Part shown: positions 12,748 through 18,698 of the stretch, in pieces
Numbering within the stretch: the first letter of the stretch is position 1
Layout: each line of letters begins with the position of its first letter
DNA from: Cyanobacteria bacterium Co-bin13
GTDB lineage: Bacteria; Cyanobacteriota; Cyanobacteriia; Phormidesmidales; Phormidesmidaceae
Assembly (NCBI GenBank): GCA_014534385.1
Contig: JACVRP010000017.1
Location: 1 to 18,698, forward strand
Direction: 5' to 3'
Length of the DNA: 18,698 nucleotides
Position numbers and translations under genes: made by a program
Notes under the pieces: model-generated
Databases searched by the model: none
The model's input: the letters and a program-made list of their open reading frames with translations, nothing else
Told to the model about the DNA's origin: nothing

Positions 12748-14610
12748 GTGTCTGCCGTTTCCAAAGAGCCCGTATCAGAATCTTCAGCTCCCTCACCTGT
12801 GCCACTAGAGGAGTTGAATGGTTCCGCTGCAGGAGGAACCATTCAACAGTCTGAGTTTTCGGAACCGGCCCACGCCTCTTCCCCGACCCCCTATCCTCTC
12901 CTTGAAGCGTCAGCCGACAAAGAGACTCCTTTTAGCCAAAACGCCTATCGCTGGAACCGGGGTCGCTACTCTCGCAGCCGCCGGTTTGTTGACATCTGGA
13001 GCTTTGTGCTGAAGCTGCTAGGCTCCCGCTGGCTCTACAACAAGCCCTGGAGCTACAGCGGAGCCATGTCTCCCGAAAAGCAGATGGCCCGCCGTCGTCG
13101 TCAGGCGGTGTGGATCCGGGAAACTCTGCTGGATTTGGGGCCAACTTTTATCAAGGTCGGTCAGCTATTTTCGACCCGAGCCGACATTTTCCCCACCGAG
13201 TATGTCGAGGAGCTGTCTAAGCTTCAAGACCGGGTGCCTGCGTTTAGCTATGAGCAGGCCCGAGAGATTATTGAGGCTGAGCTGGGTAAGCCAATTCACG
13301 AGCTGTATCGCACCTTTGACCCCATTCCGCTGGCGGCAGCTAGCCTGGGGCAGGTGCATCGGGCTCAGCTGCACTCTGGGGAAGAGGTCGTCGTCAAAGT
13401 GCAGCGGCCTGGCTTAAAGTCTTTGTTTGAAATTGACCTCTCTATTCTTAAGGGAATTGCCCGCTATTTCCAAAGTCACCCTGAGTGGGGTCGGGGCCGA
13501 GACTGGTTGGGTATCTACGATGAATGTTGCCGAATCCTGTGGCTGGAGATTGACTACCTCAATGAAGGGCGCAATGCCGATACCTTCCGCCGCAACTTTC
13601 GCTTGGAAGATTGGGTCAAGGTGCCGCGCGTATTTTGGCGTCTGGCCTCACCTCGAGTATTAACGCTGGAGTATCTGCCCGGGATTAAGATCAGCCACTA
13701 TGATGCGCTAGAAGCGGCTGGGCTGGACCGCAAGCGGCTGGCGCAGCTGGGAGCTCAGGCATACCTGCATCAGCTCTTAAACGATGGTTTTTTCCACGCT
13801 GATCCCCACCCCGGCAATATCGCTGTCAGCCCCAGCGGCGCGCTGATTTTTTACGACTTTGGCATGATGGGCCAGGTGCAGCCCATGACCCGACAGCGGC
13901 TAATGGGCACGTTTATGGGGATAGCCCAACGCAACGCTGACCAGGTGATGAACTCCTTGGTTGACTTGGGGGCGTTGGTAGAAATGGAAGATATGGGGCC
14001 AATTCGCCGATCTATCCAGTATATTCTGGATAATCTCATGGATAGGCCCTTTGAAGAGCAGTCCGTGAATGCCATTAGCGACGATCTCTATGCGATCGCA
14101 TACGATCAGCCCTTTCGCTTCCCGGCCACCTTCACCTTTGTGATGCGGGCTTTTTCTACCCTGGAAGGGGTAGGGAAAGGGCTGGATCCCGAATTCAACT
14201 TCATGGAAGCCGCTAAACCCTTTGCCACACAGCTTATTATGGCCCCTGGAAACTCAAGCGAAACTACCAACAGCCTGCTAGGAGAGCTGAGCCGTCAGGC
14301 GGCCCAGGTCAGCACCAGTGCCCTAGGCTTGCCCCGGCGGATTGAAGATACGCTAGACAAGCTAGAGCGGGGCGATATTCGGGTACGGGTGCGCTCCATT
14401 GAAAGCGACCGGATGCTGCGGCGGGTGAGCAGCGTTAATATGGCTAATACTTACGCTACTCTGGTGGGGGCATTTACCCTGTCGGCGACCCTGCTGCTGG
14501 TTTCTGAGTTTGTTTGGGTAGCTGCGATCGCAGGGGCATTGGCGGCAGTTGCCGGCATTGCCTTTATCCGAACAGTCCTGCGAATTAACCGGGCTGATCG
14601 CCTTCCCTAG
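12748..14610 (+). CDS. ABC1/UbiB-family atypical kinase
   Basis: A 620-residue ABC1K/UbiB (ADCK-like) protein. Such proteins bind ATP and support isoprenoid-quinone or tocopherol metabolism and photoprotection in cyanobacteria and plastids. Their direct substrates are mostly unsettled. Diagnostic features are GPTFIKVGQLFSTRAD (131-146) with the KxGQ motif, the alanine-rich loop PLAAASLGQVHRA (194-206), VVVKVQR with Lys217, LEIDYLNEG with Glu267, HADPHPGN (350-357) and YDFGMMG (369-375). Two C-terminal hydrophobic helices (about 565-610) suggest membrane attachment. An N-terminal extension of about 70 residues is rich in Ser, Pro and Ala, and its codons contain a perfect 13-bp inverted repeat. 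The start is GTG with a strong GAGGAG site. The PP2C gene follows after 21 bp, which suggests one transcript. Confidence 0.92.
   Translation: MSAVSKEPVSESSAPSPVPLEELNGSAAGGTIQQSEFSEPAHASSPTPYPLLEASADKETPFSQNAYRWNRGRYSRSRRFVDIWSFVLKLLGSRWLYNKPWSYSGAMSPEKQMARRRRQAVWIRETLLDLGPTFIKVGQLFSTRADIFPTEYVEELSKLQDRVPAFSYEQAREIIEAELGKPIHELYRTFDPIPLAAASLGQVHRAQLHSGEEVVVKVQRPGLKSLFEIDLSILKGIARYFQSHPEWGRGRDWLGIYDECCRILWLEIDYLNEGRNADTFRRNFRLEDWVKVPRVFWRLASPRVLTLEYLPGIKISHYDALEAAGLDRKRLAQLGAQAYLHQLLNDGFFHADPHPGNIAVSPSGALIFYDFGMMGQVQPMTRQRLMGTFMGIAQRNADQVMNSLVDLGALVEMEDMGPIRRSIQYILDNLMDRPFEEQSVNAISDDLYAIAYDQPFRFPATFTFVMRAFSTLEGVGKGLDPEFNFMEAAKPFATQLIMAPGNSSETTNSLLGELSRQAAQVSTSALGLPRRIEDTLDKLERGDIRVRVRSIESDRMLRRVSSVNMANTYATLVGAFTLSATLLLVSEFVWVAAIAGALAAVAGIAFIRTVLRINRADRLP
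12813..12847 (+). repeat. perfect 13-bp inverted repeat inside the ABC1K coding sequence
   Basis: GTTGAATGGTTCC (12813-12825) and GGAACCATTCAAC (12835-12847) form a perfect stem with a 9-nt loop, starting 65 bases into the reading frame. It lies in the low-complexity N-terminal extension, where protein constraint is weak, so the pairing may be selected at DNA or RNA level. No T-run follows, so it is not an ordinary intrinsic terminator. Confidence 0.75.
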
Positions 14611-14631
14611 CTCTTTTCCACCGCCAATATC

Positions 14632-15399
14632 ATGATCAAGCGCTACTACTCTGGTCTGACCGATCCGGGGCTGATTCGATCCAGCAACCAGGATGCCTAC
14701 TGTATAGACTCTGTTGGGCGCTTTTTCATTGTGGCAGACGGGATGGGGGGCCATGCGGGGGGACAGGAAGCCAGCCGACTTGCCACAGAAGCCATTCAAA
14801 CCCATCTAGAAAAGCACTGGAGCGACGACACCGGCACCGACATCCTGTTGAAGGAGGCGCTGCTAAGCGCCAACCGGGCCATCTTAGATGACCAAATACG
14901 GCATCCTGAACGAGCTGATATGGGCACGACCGTCGTGGTGCTGACCTTTCGCGACGGGGATGACTCGCCCTGGTGTGCCCACGTAGGTGACTCCCGCCTG
15001 TACCGGCTGCGAGGGCACCATTTAGACCAGATCACCGAAGACCACACCTGGATTGCCAGAGCAATTCGAGAGGGGGAGCTGAGCCAGACCCAATCGCGCA
15101 ATCACCCCTGGAGACACGTTCTGTCGCAGTGTCTGGGCCGCGAAGACTTAACTCAGCTAGAGGTTCAACCCCTAGAGGTTCACCCAGGCGATCGCCTGCT
15201 GTTGTGCAGCGACGGCCTGACAGAAGAACTCTCTGACCATCTGATTGCCTCTCACCTAAAATCTATTCGTTCCTGTGAAGCGGCTGCTACAGCGCTGATC
15301 AACTCAGCCAAGCAGCGGGGAGGCCGGGATAATATCACGGTTGTAATCGTCGCCCTTCAGCCGACAGTATCAGGCTCAACCCTACTGGGCTCTGTCTAA
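14632..15399 (+). CDS. PP2C-family (PPM) serine/threonine phosphatase
   Basis: A 255-residue single-domain metal-dependent phosphatase similar to bacterial Stp/PrpC and cyanobacterial PphA-type enzymes. It removes phosphate from Ser/Thr on target proteins in the cytoplasm. Metal and catalytic motifs are complete: RSSNQD (16-21), ADGMGGH (35-41) with Asp36, MGTTVVVL (97-104), HVGDSRLYRLR (117-127), DHTW (137-140), LCSDGLTEELSD (191-202) with Asp194, and RGGRDNITVV (229-238) with Asp233. There is no membrane or sensor domain. The start MIKRYYSGLTDPGL matches the family, but no Shine-Dalgarno motif is seen. It lies 21 bp after the ABC1 kinase gene and probably shares its transcript. Its neighbours make phospho-regulation of a shared pathway plausible, but no substrate can be named. 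Confidence 0.92.
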   Translation: MIKRYYSGLTDPGLIRSSNQDAYCIDSVGRFFIVADGMGGHAGGQEASRLATEAIQTHLEKHWSDDTGTDILLKEALLSANRAILDDQIRHPERADMGTTVVVLTFRDGDDSPWCAHVGDSRLYRLRGHHLDQITEDHTWIARAIREGELSQTQSRNHPWRHVLSQCLGREDLTQLEVQPLEVHPGDRLLLCSDGLTEELSDHLIASHLKSIRSCEAAATALINSAKQRGGRDNITVVIVALQPTVSGSTLLGSV

Positions 15400-15494
15400 A
15401 TTACCCAGAAGCTCATCCTTAAGATACTGGCTATAAAGCACCTCATTTAAGCCATCAGAGGGAGATCCCGGGGAAGTTTCAGTCCTGTTTGCCT

Positions 15495-15521
15495 AGGGCT
15501 ACGGATCGATGTCTAAGCCCT
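15495..15521 (+). terminator. possible terminator after the PP2C gene
   Basis: AGGGCT (15495-15500) and AGCCCT (15516-15521) form a 6-bp stem with a 15-nt loop about 95 bp after the PP2C stop. A TTATTTTT run begins ten bases later. Stem and T-run are not adjacent, so this is only suggestive. Confidence 0.3.
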
Positions 15522-15564
15522 CTTCTGACTGTTATTTTTCAAATATCGGAAATTGAACTGACGT

Positions 15565-15636
15565 TTGAGCCTATTTTGAACCCCACAAGCAGTTTGCTTG
15601 GGTTGGCTTTACCCAACGGGTTCTAAAACGGCTCAA
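15565..15636. repeat. fold-back element A: 19-nt imperfect inverted repeat enclosing smaller hairpins
   Basis: TTGAGCCTATTTTGAACCC (15565-15583) matches the reverse complement of 15618-15636 at 16 of 19 positions. The 34-nt interior contains a perfect CAAGCA/TGCTTG hairpin (15586-15600) and a short GGT/ACC pair (15601-15613). The whole can fold as a three-way junction. It lies between the PP2C stop and nblA, about 370 bp before the nblA ATG. It could be a terminator, a structured RNA or a small mobile-element remnant. Confidence 0.6.
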
Positions 15637-15699
15637 GGGAACTCAATTCCTTCCACTGAAAGGTCTCTGTAGGCTCAGGTGGAAGGCTCGAGGTTCATC

Positions 15700-15821
15700 T
15701 CATCCCAAAGTATGAACTAAAGATGGATTTTCATTTTTTTGTTACCCTGGGCACTTTTGTCAACTGGGTATTTGTAAAAAAATGTAAACATGTCTGGAAT
15801 AGGGAACAGACTTTGGGATGA
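15700..15821. repeat. fold-back element B: 122-bp long imperfect palindrome
   Basis: The outer arms TCATCCCAAAGTATG (15700-15714) and CAGACTTTGGGATGA (15807-15821) pair with one mismatch in 15. Inside them CATTTTTTT (15732-15740) pairs with AAAAAAATG (15776-15784), and TACCC (15743-15747) pairs with GGGTA (15766-15770). All stems are in register, so the element can fold as one long hairpin. It ends 56 bp before a TATAAT in the nblA upstream region. A miniature inverted-repeat element or regulatory structure are both possible. Confidence 0.65.
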
Positions 15822-15876
15822 ACTGGTATACTGTCGCTCAAATAAATTGTTCGAGGGGCAGTTGTCAAATGATTGT

Positions 15877-15882
15877 TATAAT
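15877..15882 (+). promoter_or_regulatory. candidate -10 element for nblA
   Basis: A perfect TATAAT lies 123 bp before the nblA ATG, in an A+T-rich stretch (GATTGTTATAATTGTTAAAA). No consensus -35 sits at normal spacing; TTGTCA occurs only nine bases upstream of it. Activator-dependent promoters, as expected for starvation-induced nblA, often lack a good -35. I found no perfect NtcA site (GTA-N8-TAC) in this region. Confidence 0.35.
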
Positions 15883-15994
15883 TGTTAAAACATTGGATAG
15901 CTGCAGCAGAGTAACACTCTCATTGCTCTCAAGCAGCCAGTTCAGTCTCAGACTCAAGTCTGTTTTCCTACGCTATCCGTTGTCTCTCATTACT

Positions 15995-16001
15995 GGAGAA
16001 G
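15995..16001 (+). promoter_or_regulatory. nblA ribosome-binding site
   Basis: GGAGAAG lies four bases before the ATG at 16006. It is one of the few clear Shine-Dalgarno motifs in the window and fixes the nblA start. Confidence 0.75.
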
Positions 16002-16005
16002 AACC

Positions 16006-16200
16006 ATGAACGAACCGATGCAACTCTCCTTGGAACAACAGTTCAGCCTGCGTTCCTTTGAAACTCAGGTGGAGAAGATGAGCCGAGAGCAAGCTCAGCA
16101 GTTCCTCGTCAAACTCTACGAGCAAATGATGATGCGGGAAACTATGTACAAGCATTTCCTGCGGCATGAATGGGGTATTGGCCCTAGTCCTCAAGCATAA
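16006..16200 (+). CDS. nblA: phycobilisome degradation protein NblA
   Basis: NblA is a small adaptor that binds phycobiliproteins and the ClpC chaperone and directs phycobilisomes to proteolysis (bleaching) under nitrogen or other nutrient starvation. The 64-residue product matches the family from end to end: LSLEQQFSLRSFETQV (7-22), MSREQAQQFLVKLYEQM (25-41) and MRETMYKHFLRHEWGI (43-58), two helices that form the dimeric helical hairpin. The ATG is fixed by GGAGAAG four bases upstream. The gene is isolated, with about 600 bp of gene-free DNA on each side, which is typical of a heavily regulated gene. Fold-back elements A and B and a TATAAT lie upstream, and another structured element lies downstream. 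Control by NtcA, NblR or antisense RNA is known in other species, but no exact site is identified here. Confidence 0.96.
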   Translation: MNEPMQLSLEQQFSLRSFETQVEKMSREQAQQFLVKLYEQMMMRETMYKHFLRHEWGIGPSPQA

Positions 16201-16203
16201 TGG

Positions 16204-16246
16204 CTGTCTCTCCTAGGTCAGCCTGAACCTGGTCAAAGGAGACGAC
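16204..16246 (+). terminator. weak hairpin after nblA
   Basis: GTCTCTCCT, just after the nblA stop, can pair with AGGAGAC (ending near 16244) with a 2-nt bulge, and AGGT/ACCT can pair inside. No T-run follows. It is a possible 3'-end hairpin for nblA, low confidence. The stretch 16247-16547 otherwise shows nothing I can support as a gene. Confidence 0.3.
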
Positions 16247-16547
16247 CTCCCTCTCTTGCTTAGTTCCATCCGAAAAGAGCTGGGGATGCTGGGGCGTCAA
16301 CTTTCTGACCTGATCGCCAACGTCGTGCTAGTACAGCTATTTTTTGACGGTTACCTGTTTTTTGACTGCTGCTCAATGGTCGTTAACGTAGATGCCGACG
16401 TAAATGTCCATAGCTGCCTGACTGTCGATTACGCCTCTTAAAGTGTATGTAGGCCTGCGGTTGGTTTGACAGCCTGTTGCCAAAGCAGTAAACCCTTCCG
16501 CTTAAAGCCTTGCTTGAGCCTCGCCGTCAGCGCCCGCTCCTGGTGCA

Positions 16548-16645
16548 GTTAAGGTCCTCTGCATACCTCGTAACTTTTAGCTCTCTGCTCCTCCGCTACA
16601 CTGGAGCGCCTAAAAATTTGCTCTTTAGCAAATTTTGACCTTAAC
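16548..16645. repeat. fold-back element C: three-way-junction structure between nblA and the stress-protein gene
   Basis: The outer stem GTTAAGGTC (16548-16556) pairs perfectly with GACCTTAAC (16637-16645). Inside, GCTCC (16587-16591) pairs with GGAGC (16603-16607). AAAATTTGCT (16613-16622) pairs perfectly with AGCAAATTTT (16627-16636) across a CTTT loop and directly abuts the outer right arm, allowing coaxial stacking. The 98-nt unit looks like a structured RNA or a fold-back DNA element. Further on, GCCTG (16675-16679) can pair with CAGGC (16685-16689), which can alternatively pair with GCCTG (16705-16709). No protein gene is supported in 16201-16811. Confidence 0.6.
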
Positions 16646-16859
16646 CGGCTACAGCTTTTTATGCTATTCCTACAGCCTGCGTCTCAGGCGAGATTTTGGC
16701 TCAAGCCTGTAAACGGCTAAGAGAAACTAACCCTCAGGAGTATTGCATCAGCCCTGTCACCCTTTATCTTGGTTCAGTGTAGAAGCCTGGCTGCCTGTGG
16801 GTAAGGTTTGAATGTTACTGTTAGGTCAGGCACTGTCAGTTGTAACTCAACCAGAAACC

Positions 16860-17738
16860 ATGTTTCAAAGGGCATTGATCTGCACCGATTTTTCGGACGG
16901 AGTTTACCGGCTGGCTCAATTTGTGCCGAGCTTAGCTGCTGGTGGCTTTCGTCAACTCGTCTTCTTTCACAACTTGTCGGTTGCGACAGAGCGGGAGATT
17001 CCCAGGAGTAATCCTGAACAGATCGAGGCTAAACGCAAGCAGCTGACCGATTTGCTGCGTGAGGTGCCCGAGGGGGTAGAGGTCAAGGTTGAGGTACAGG
17101 TTGGACGAGCCAGTGACAATATTCTCCGACTGGCTAAAGCAACTAAGTCTGATGTCATTATCCTGGGAACCCCAACACGCACCCTGCTAGAGGAAAAGCT
17201 CTTTGGCAGCACCACGATGCAGATGGCTGAACGGACTGAGGTACCCCTGCTGATTTTGCGGCCCCAGCTTATTTCTACCTACACTACCGAAGAGCTGGAT
17301 CTTCGCTGTCGCCACCTCTTTCGCTATCTGCTAGTGCCCTATGAGGGCAGTCCGGGGGCTGACTATCTGCTGAACCAGATTAAACAGCAGGTGCAGACAA
17401 ACCCCAATTCGGTCCTAGAGAGGATTCGATTCCTCTGGGTAATCGACGAAAGCGTACGCCGGGAACTGCGGGGCGACCAGCCCAAGCAGGCGGCCCAGAC
17501 TAAGCTGGAGCAGGTTCAAAAGGATCTGGCCGCTCTGGATTTGGTGGTCAATACCTCAGTGGTTGAGGGGGACCCTCTAAAGGAGATTTTGGCTGCAGCT
17601 GAAGTCCATGACATTGGTGCGATCGCAACCTGTTCACGGAATCTAGGCGGCGTGATCAAATGGTCTGTGCCCAGCTTAACGCGAGAGCTAGTGCGGCGTT
17701 CCTGGCATCCGCTGCTGTTCTATCCCTCAGCCCGGTAG
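16860..17738 (+). CDS. tandem universal stress protein (UspA family)
   Basis: A 292-residue protein with two Usp-like alpha/beta domains. The first (about 1-140) starts MFQRALICTDFSDG with the usual early Asp10. It ends in SDVIILGTPTRTLLEEKLFGSTTMQMAERTEVPLLILRP (written here as separate motifs: GTPTRT, FGST, PLLILRP), a partly conserved nucleotide-binding G-x2-x-x9-G-S/T pattern. The second (about 155-292) starts RYLLVPYEGS and ends in a degenerate version (KWSVPSLTREL, HPLLFYPS), so ATP binding there is doubtful. Such proteins are cytoplasmic and linked to stress survival, but no specific role is known. I chose the ATG at 16860, where homology should begin. An in-frame ATG at 16812 has a better ribosome-binding site (GTAAGG) and would add 16 residues. 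It is convergent with the kinase gene downstream. Confidence 0.85.
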   Translation: MFQRALICTDFSDGVYRLAQFVPSLAAGGFRQLVFFHNLSVATEREIPRSNPEQIEAKRKQLTDLLREVPEGVEVKVEVQVGRASDNILRLAKATKSDVIILGTPTRTLLEEKLFGSTTMQMAERTEVPLLILRPQLISTYTTEELDLRCRHLFRYLLVPYEGSPGADYLLNQIKQQVQTNPNSVLERIRFLWVIDESVRRELRGDQPKQAAQTKLEQVQKDLAALDLVVNTSVVEGDPLKEILAAAEVHDIGAIATCSRNLGGVIKWSVPSLTRELVRRSWHPLLFYPSAR

Positions 17739-17743
17739 CCGTA

Positions 17744-17761
17744 AGCCTGCCCAGGGCGGCT
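17744..17761. terminator. short hairpin between convergent stress-protein and kinase genes
   Basis: AGCC (17744-17747) pairs with GGCT (17758-17761) and, past a one-base bulge, GCC (17749-17751) pairs with GGC (17755-17757) around a CAG loop. It fills the 44-bp gap between the two convergent stop codons. No T-run is seen. Confidence 0.35.
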
Positions 17762-17782
17762 GCTTGGCCCTTCTACCCAGGC

Positions 17783-18698
17783 CTATTCAGATAGATCAGA
17801 GCCTGTATCTACATAGATAGACTCTAGCTGCCGCAGCACCTTAGGCTTAAGCTTCTCATTGAGCTCATGGCGGAGAAGATCTTTGCTAATGTTCGCGCCG
17901 CCGAGGGAAGGCTGCGATCGCGCCGTCAGAGTCCACTCTTTCAGCAGTGCTTTTTGCGGAGTAGCGACTTTGCAGGTCAGCACGTGGGCACAGCGACGAG
18001 GATCTTCTAGGGCAAACAGCAGCAGCTTGTAGTACCCGTTTTGCGCCATTAGAGCAATCATCTCTTGACCGGCAGGCGTCTTTAAGTCCAGGTAACAGGG
18101 CAGCCAGCGAGGGCCATGGCTGCTGCTGTAGAGAACGGTTAGCCACAGCACCATCGGATGCGGAGAGAGCGTGCAGATAAAGGTGTTGTAGCGGGTGCTG
18201 ATCAGCCGGCGCTCGATTTCAAGCCGAGGCATCATGGCCCACAGTGTTGGCAGAGGCCCCCTGCTCATTGGCAGGGCATGGGGGAAAACAATCTCCGCCG
18301 TGGGCTTGCCCTTAGGCCAGCTGGTCAGGCGACAATGCTGGTCCTCCTGCAGCTCCGTTTTGGGCTCAACGGTGCGGGTAACCGGCAGTCGCGACAGCGT
18401 GGCACCAATGCGCTGACCGATCCGAAAGCCCGTGACGAATCGGTCTTCTAAGGGCTCTAGCGATCGCAAAATGTCTTCTACCGTCTGGGGCCGGTTCTCA
18501 GGCTGCTTTTCTAAACAGCCCATGACCAGATCCTCCAGCAGCTTGGGTACCTTGAGAGTCGGTGCCAGCTCACTGATGGGCTTGGGCATCTGCAGCTGAT
18601 GAACCTTATACCAGCCGCCAAAGGTATTGTTGCTAGCCCGTAGAGGCAGCTTGCCGGTGAGCATCTGAAACATCAAAATGCCCAGGCTGTAGATATCG
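17783..18698 (-). CDS. Hanks-type serine/threonine protein kinase, C-terminal part (runs off window)
   Basis: The frame is open to the window edge. Its first visible residues, DIYSLGILMFQMLTGKLPL, are kinase subdomain IX. Subdomain XI follows with CLEKQPENRPQTVEDIL (Arg conserved). The catalytic loop and ATP site lie outside the window, so activity cannot be judged. An internal TTG at 18676 could be taken for a start, but the motif continues upstream, so it is not one. After the kinase lobe come about 200 residues that match no domain I recognise: a basic linker with IGQRIGATLSRLPVTR, then a mixed segment with FICTLSPHPMVLWLTVLYSSS, PRWLPCYLDLKTPAGQ and YYKLLLFALEDPRRCAHVL. No membrane helix is evident. 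This tail may be a cyanobacterium-specific regulatory domain. Convergent with the stress-protein gene. Confidence 0.85.
   Translation of the reverse strand, partial: DIYSLGILMFQMLTGKLPLRASNNTFGGWYKVHQLQMPKPISELAPTLKVPKLLEDLVMGCLEKQPENRPQTVEDILRSLEPLEDRFVTGFRIGQRIGATLSRLPVTRTVEPKTELQEDQHCRLTSWPKGKPTAEIVFPHALPMSRGPLPTLWAMMPRLEIERRLISTRYNTFICTLSPHPMVLWLTVLYSSSHGPRWLPCYLDLKTPAGQEMIALMAQNGYYKLLLFALEDPRRCAHVLTCKVATPQKALLKEWTLTARSQPSLGGANISKDLLRHELNEKLKPKVLRQLESIYVDTGSDLSE

Noticed and set aside
15959..15972. NtcA-like site GTC-N8-TAC upstream of nblA
   Set aside because: One mismatch to GTA-N8-TAC, and only about 34 bases before the ATG, leaving no room for the usual -10 spacing and leader. Not supported.
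16340..16366. Two TTTTTTGAC repeats 18 bp apart
   Set aside because: Low-complexity T-runs, two copies only, with no further structure around them.
16256..16441. 61-codon plus-strand frame after nblA
   Set aside because: TTG start without ribosome-binding site and no recognisable pattern; likely noncoding.
1..18698. Search by eye for transposase, integrase, phage, toxin-antitoxin, CRISPR and restriction genes
   Set aside because: None found. All major frames have other explanations, and there is no regularly spaced repeat array.

Overview
The window comes from a phycobilisome-bearing cyanobacterium. The evidence is a set of lineage genes (nblA, psbZ, a DesC-type acyl-lipid desaturase, a short-form hisG) and fifteen copies of the HIP1 octamer GCGATCGC that I counted by eye, where about 0.3 would be expected by chance in 18.7 kb of even composition. 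The gene set and moderately GC-rich coding DNA suggest a Leptolyngbya/Synechococcales-like filamentous strain, but that placement is inference. I see no insertion sequence, prophage, CRISPR array or rRNA.

Left part (1-5285). A possible 3' tail of a plus-strand gene is followed by two minus-strand genes, a PLP enzyme of the methionine gamma-lyase/aluminium-resistance family and then hisG. A divergent desC (delta-9 desaturase) shares the upstream region of the PLP enzyme. It converges, across a perfect 16-bp hairpin, on a minus-strand pair: a small zinc-ribbon membrane protein and a ProA-type dehydrogenase whose catalytic cysteine position carries valine.

Middle (5214-10449). Two identical tRNA-Gly(GCC) genes on the minus strand flank a plus-strand coiled-coil gene of unknown function. 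Beyond them lies the minus-strand psbZ-ribH pair. Divergent from psbZ is a 926-residue DHH/DHHA1-CBS-CBS-tRNA nucleotidyltransferase fusion. It fits the local need, because neither tRNA gene encodes its own CCA end.

Right part (10609-18698). A plus-strand run is rich in phospho-signalling proteins: a membrane-anchored pseudokinase with a proline-rich tail, a small conserved cyanobacterial protein, an ABC1/UbiB-type atypical kinase and a PP2C phosphatase. Next comes nblA, the phycobilisome-degradation adaptor, in an unusually long gene-free setting (about 600 bp on each side) that holds three separate fold-back inverted-repeat structures. A tandem universal-stress protein follows, then a convergent Ser/Thr kinase that runs off the window edge.

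Most genes are ordinary cyanobacterial housekeeping or photosynthesis genes. The parts most worth a second look are the cysteine-less ProA, the structured DNA around nblA, the pseudokinase/ABC1K/PP2C group, a 13-bp hairpin inside the ABC1K coding sequence and the duplicated tRNA-Gly pair.
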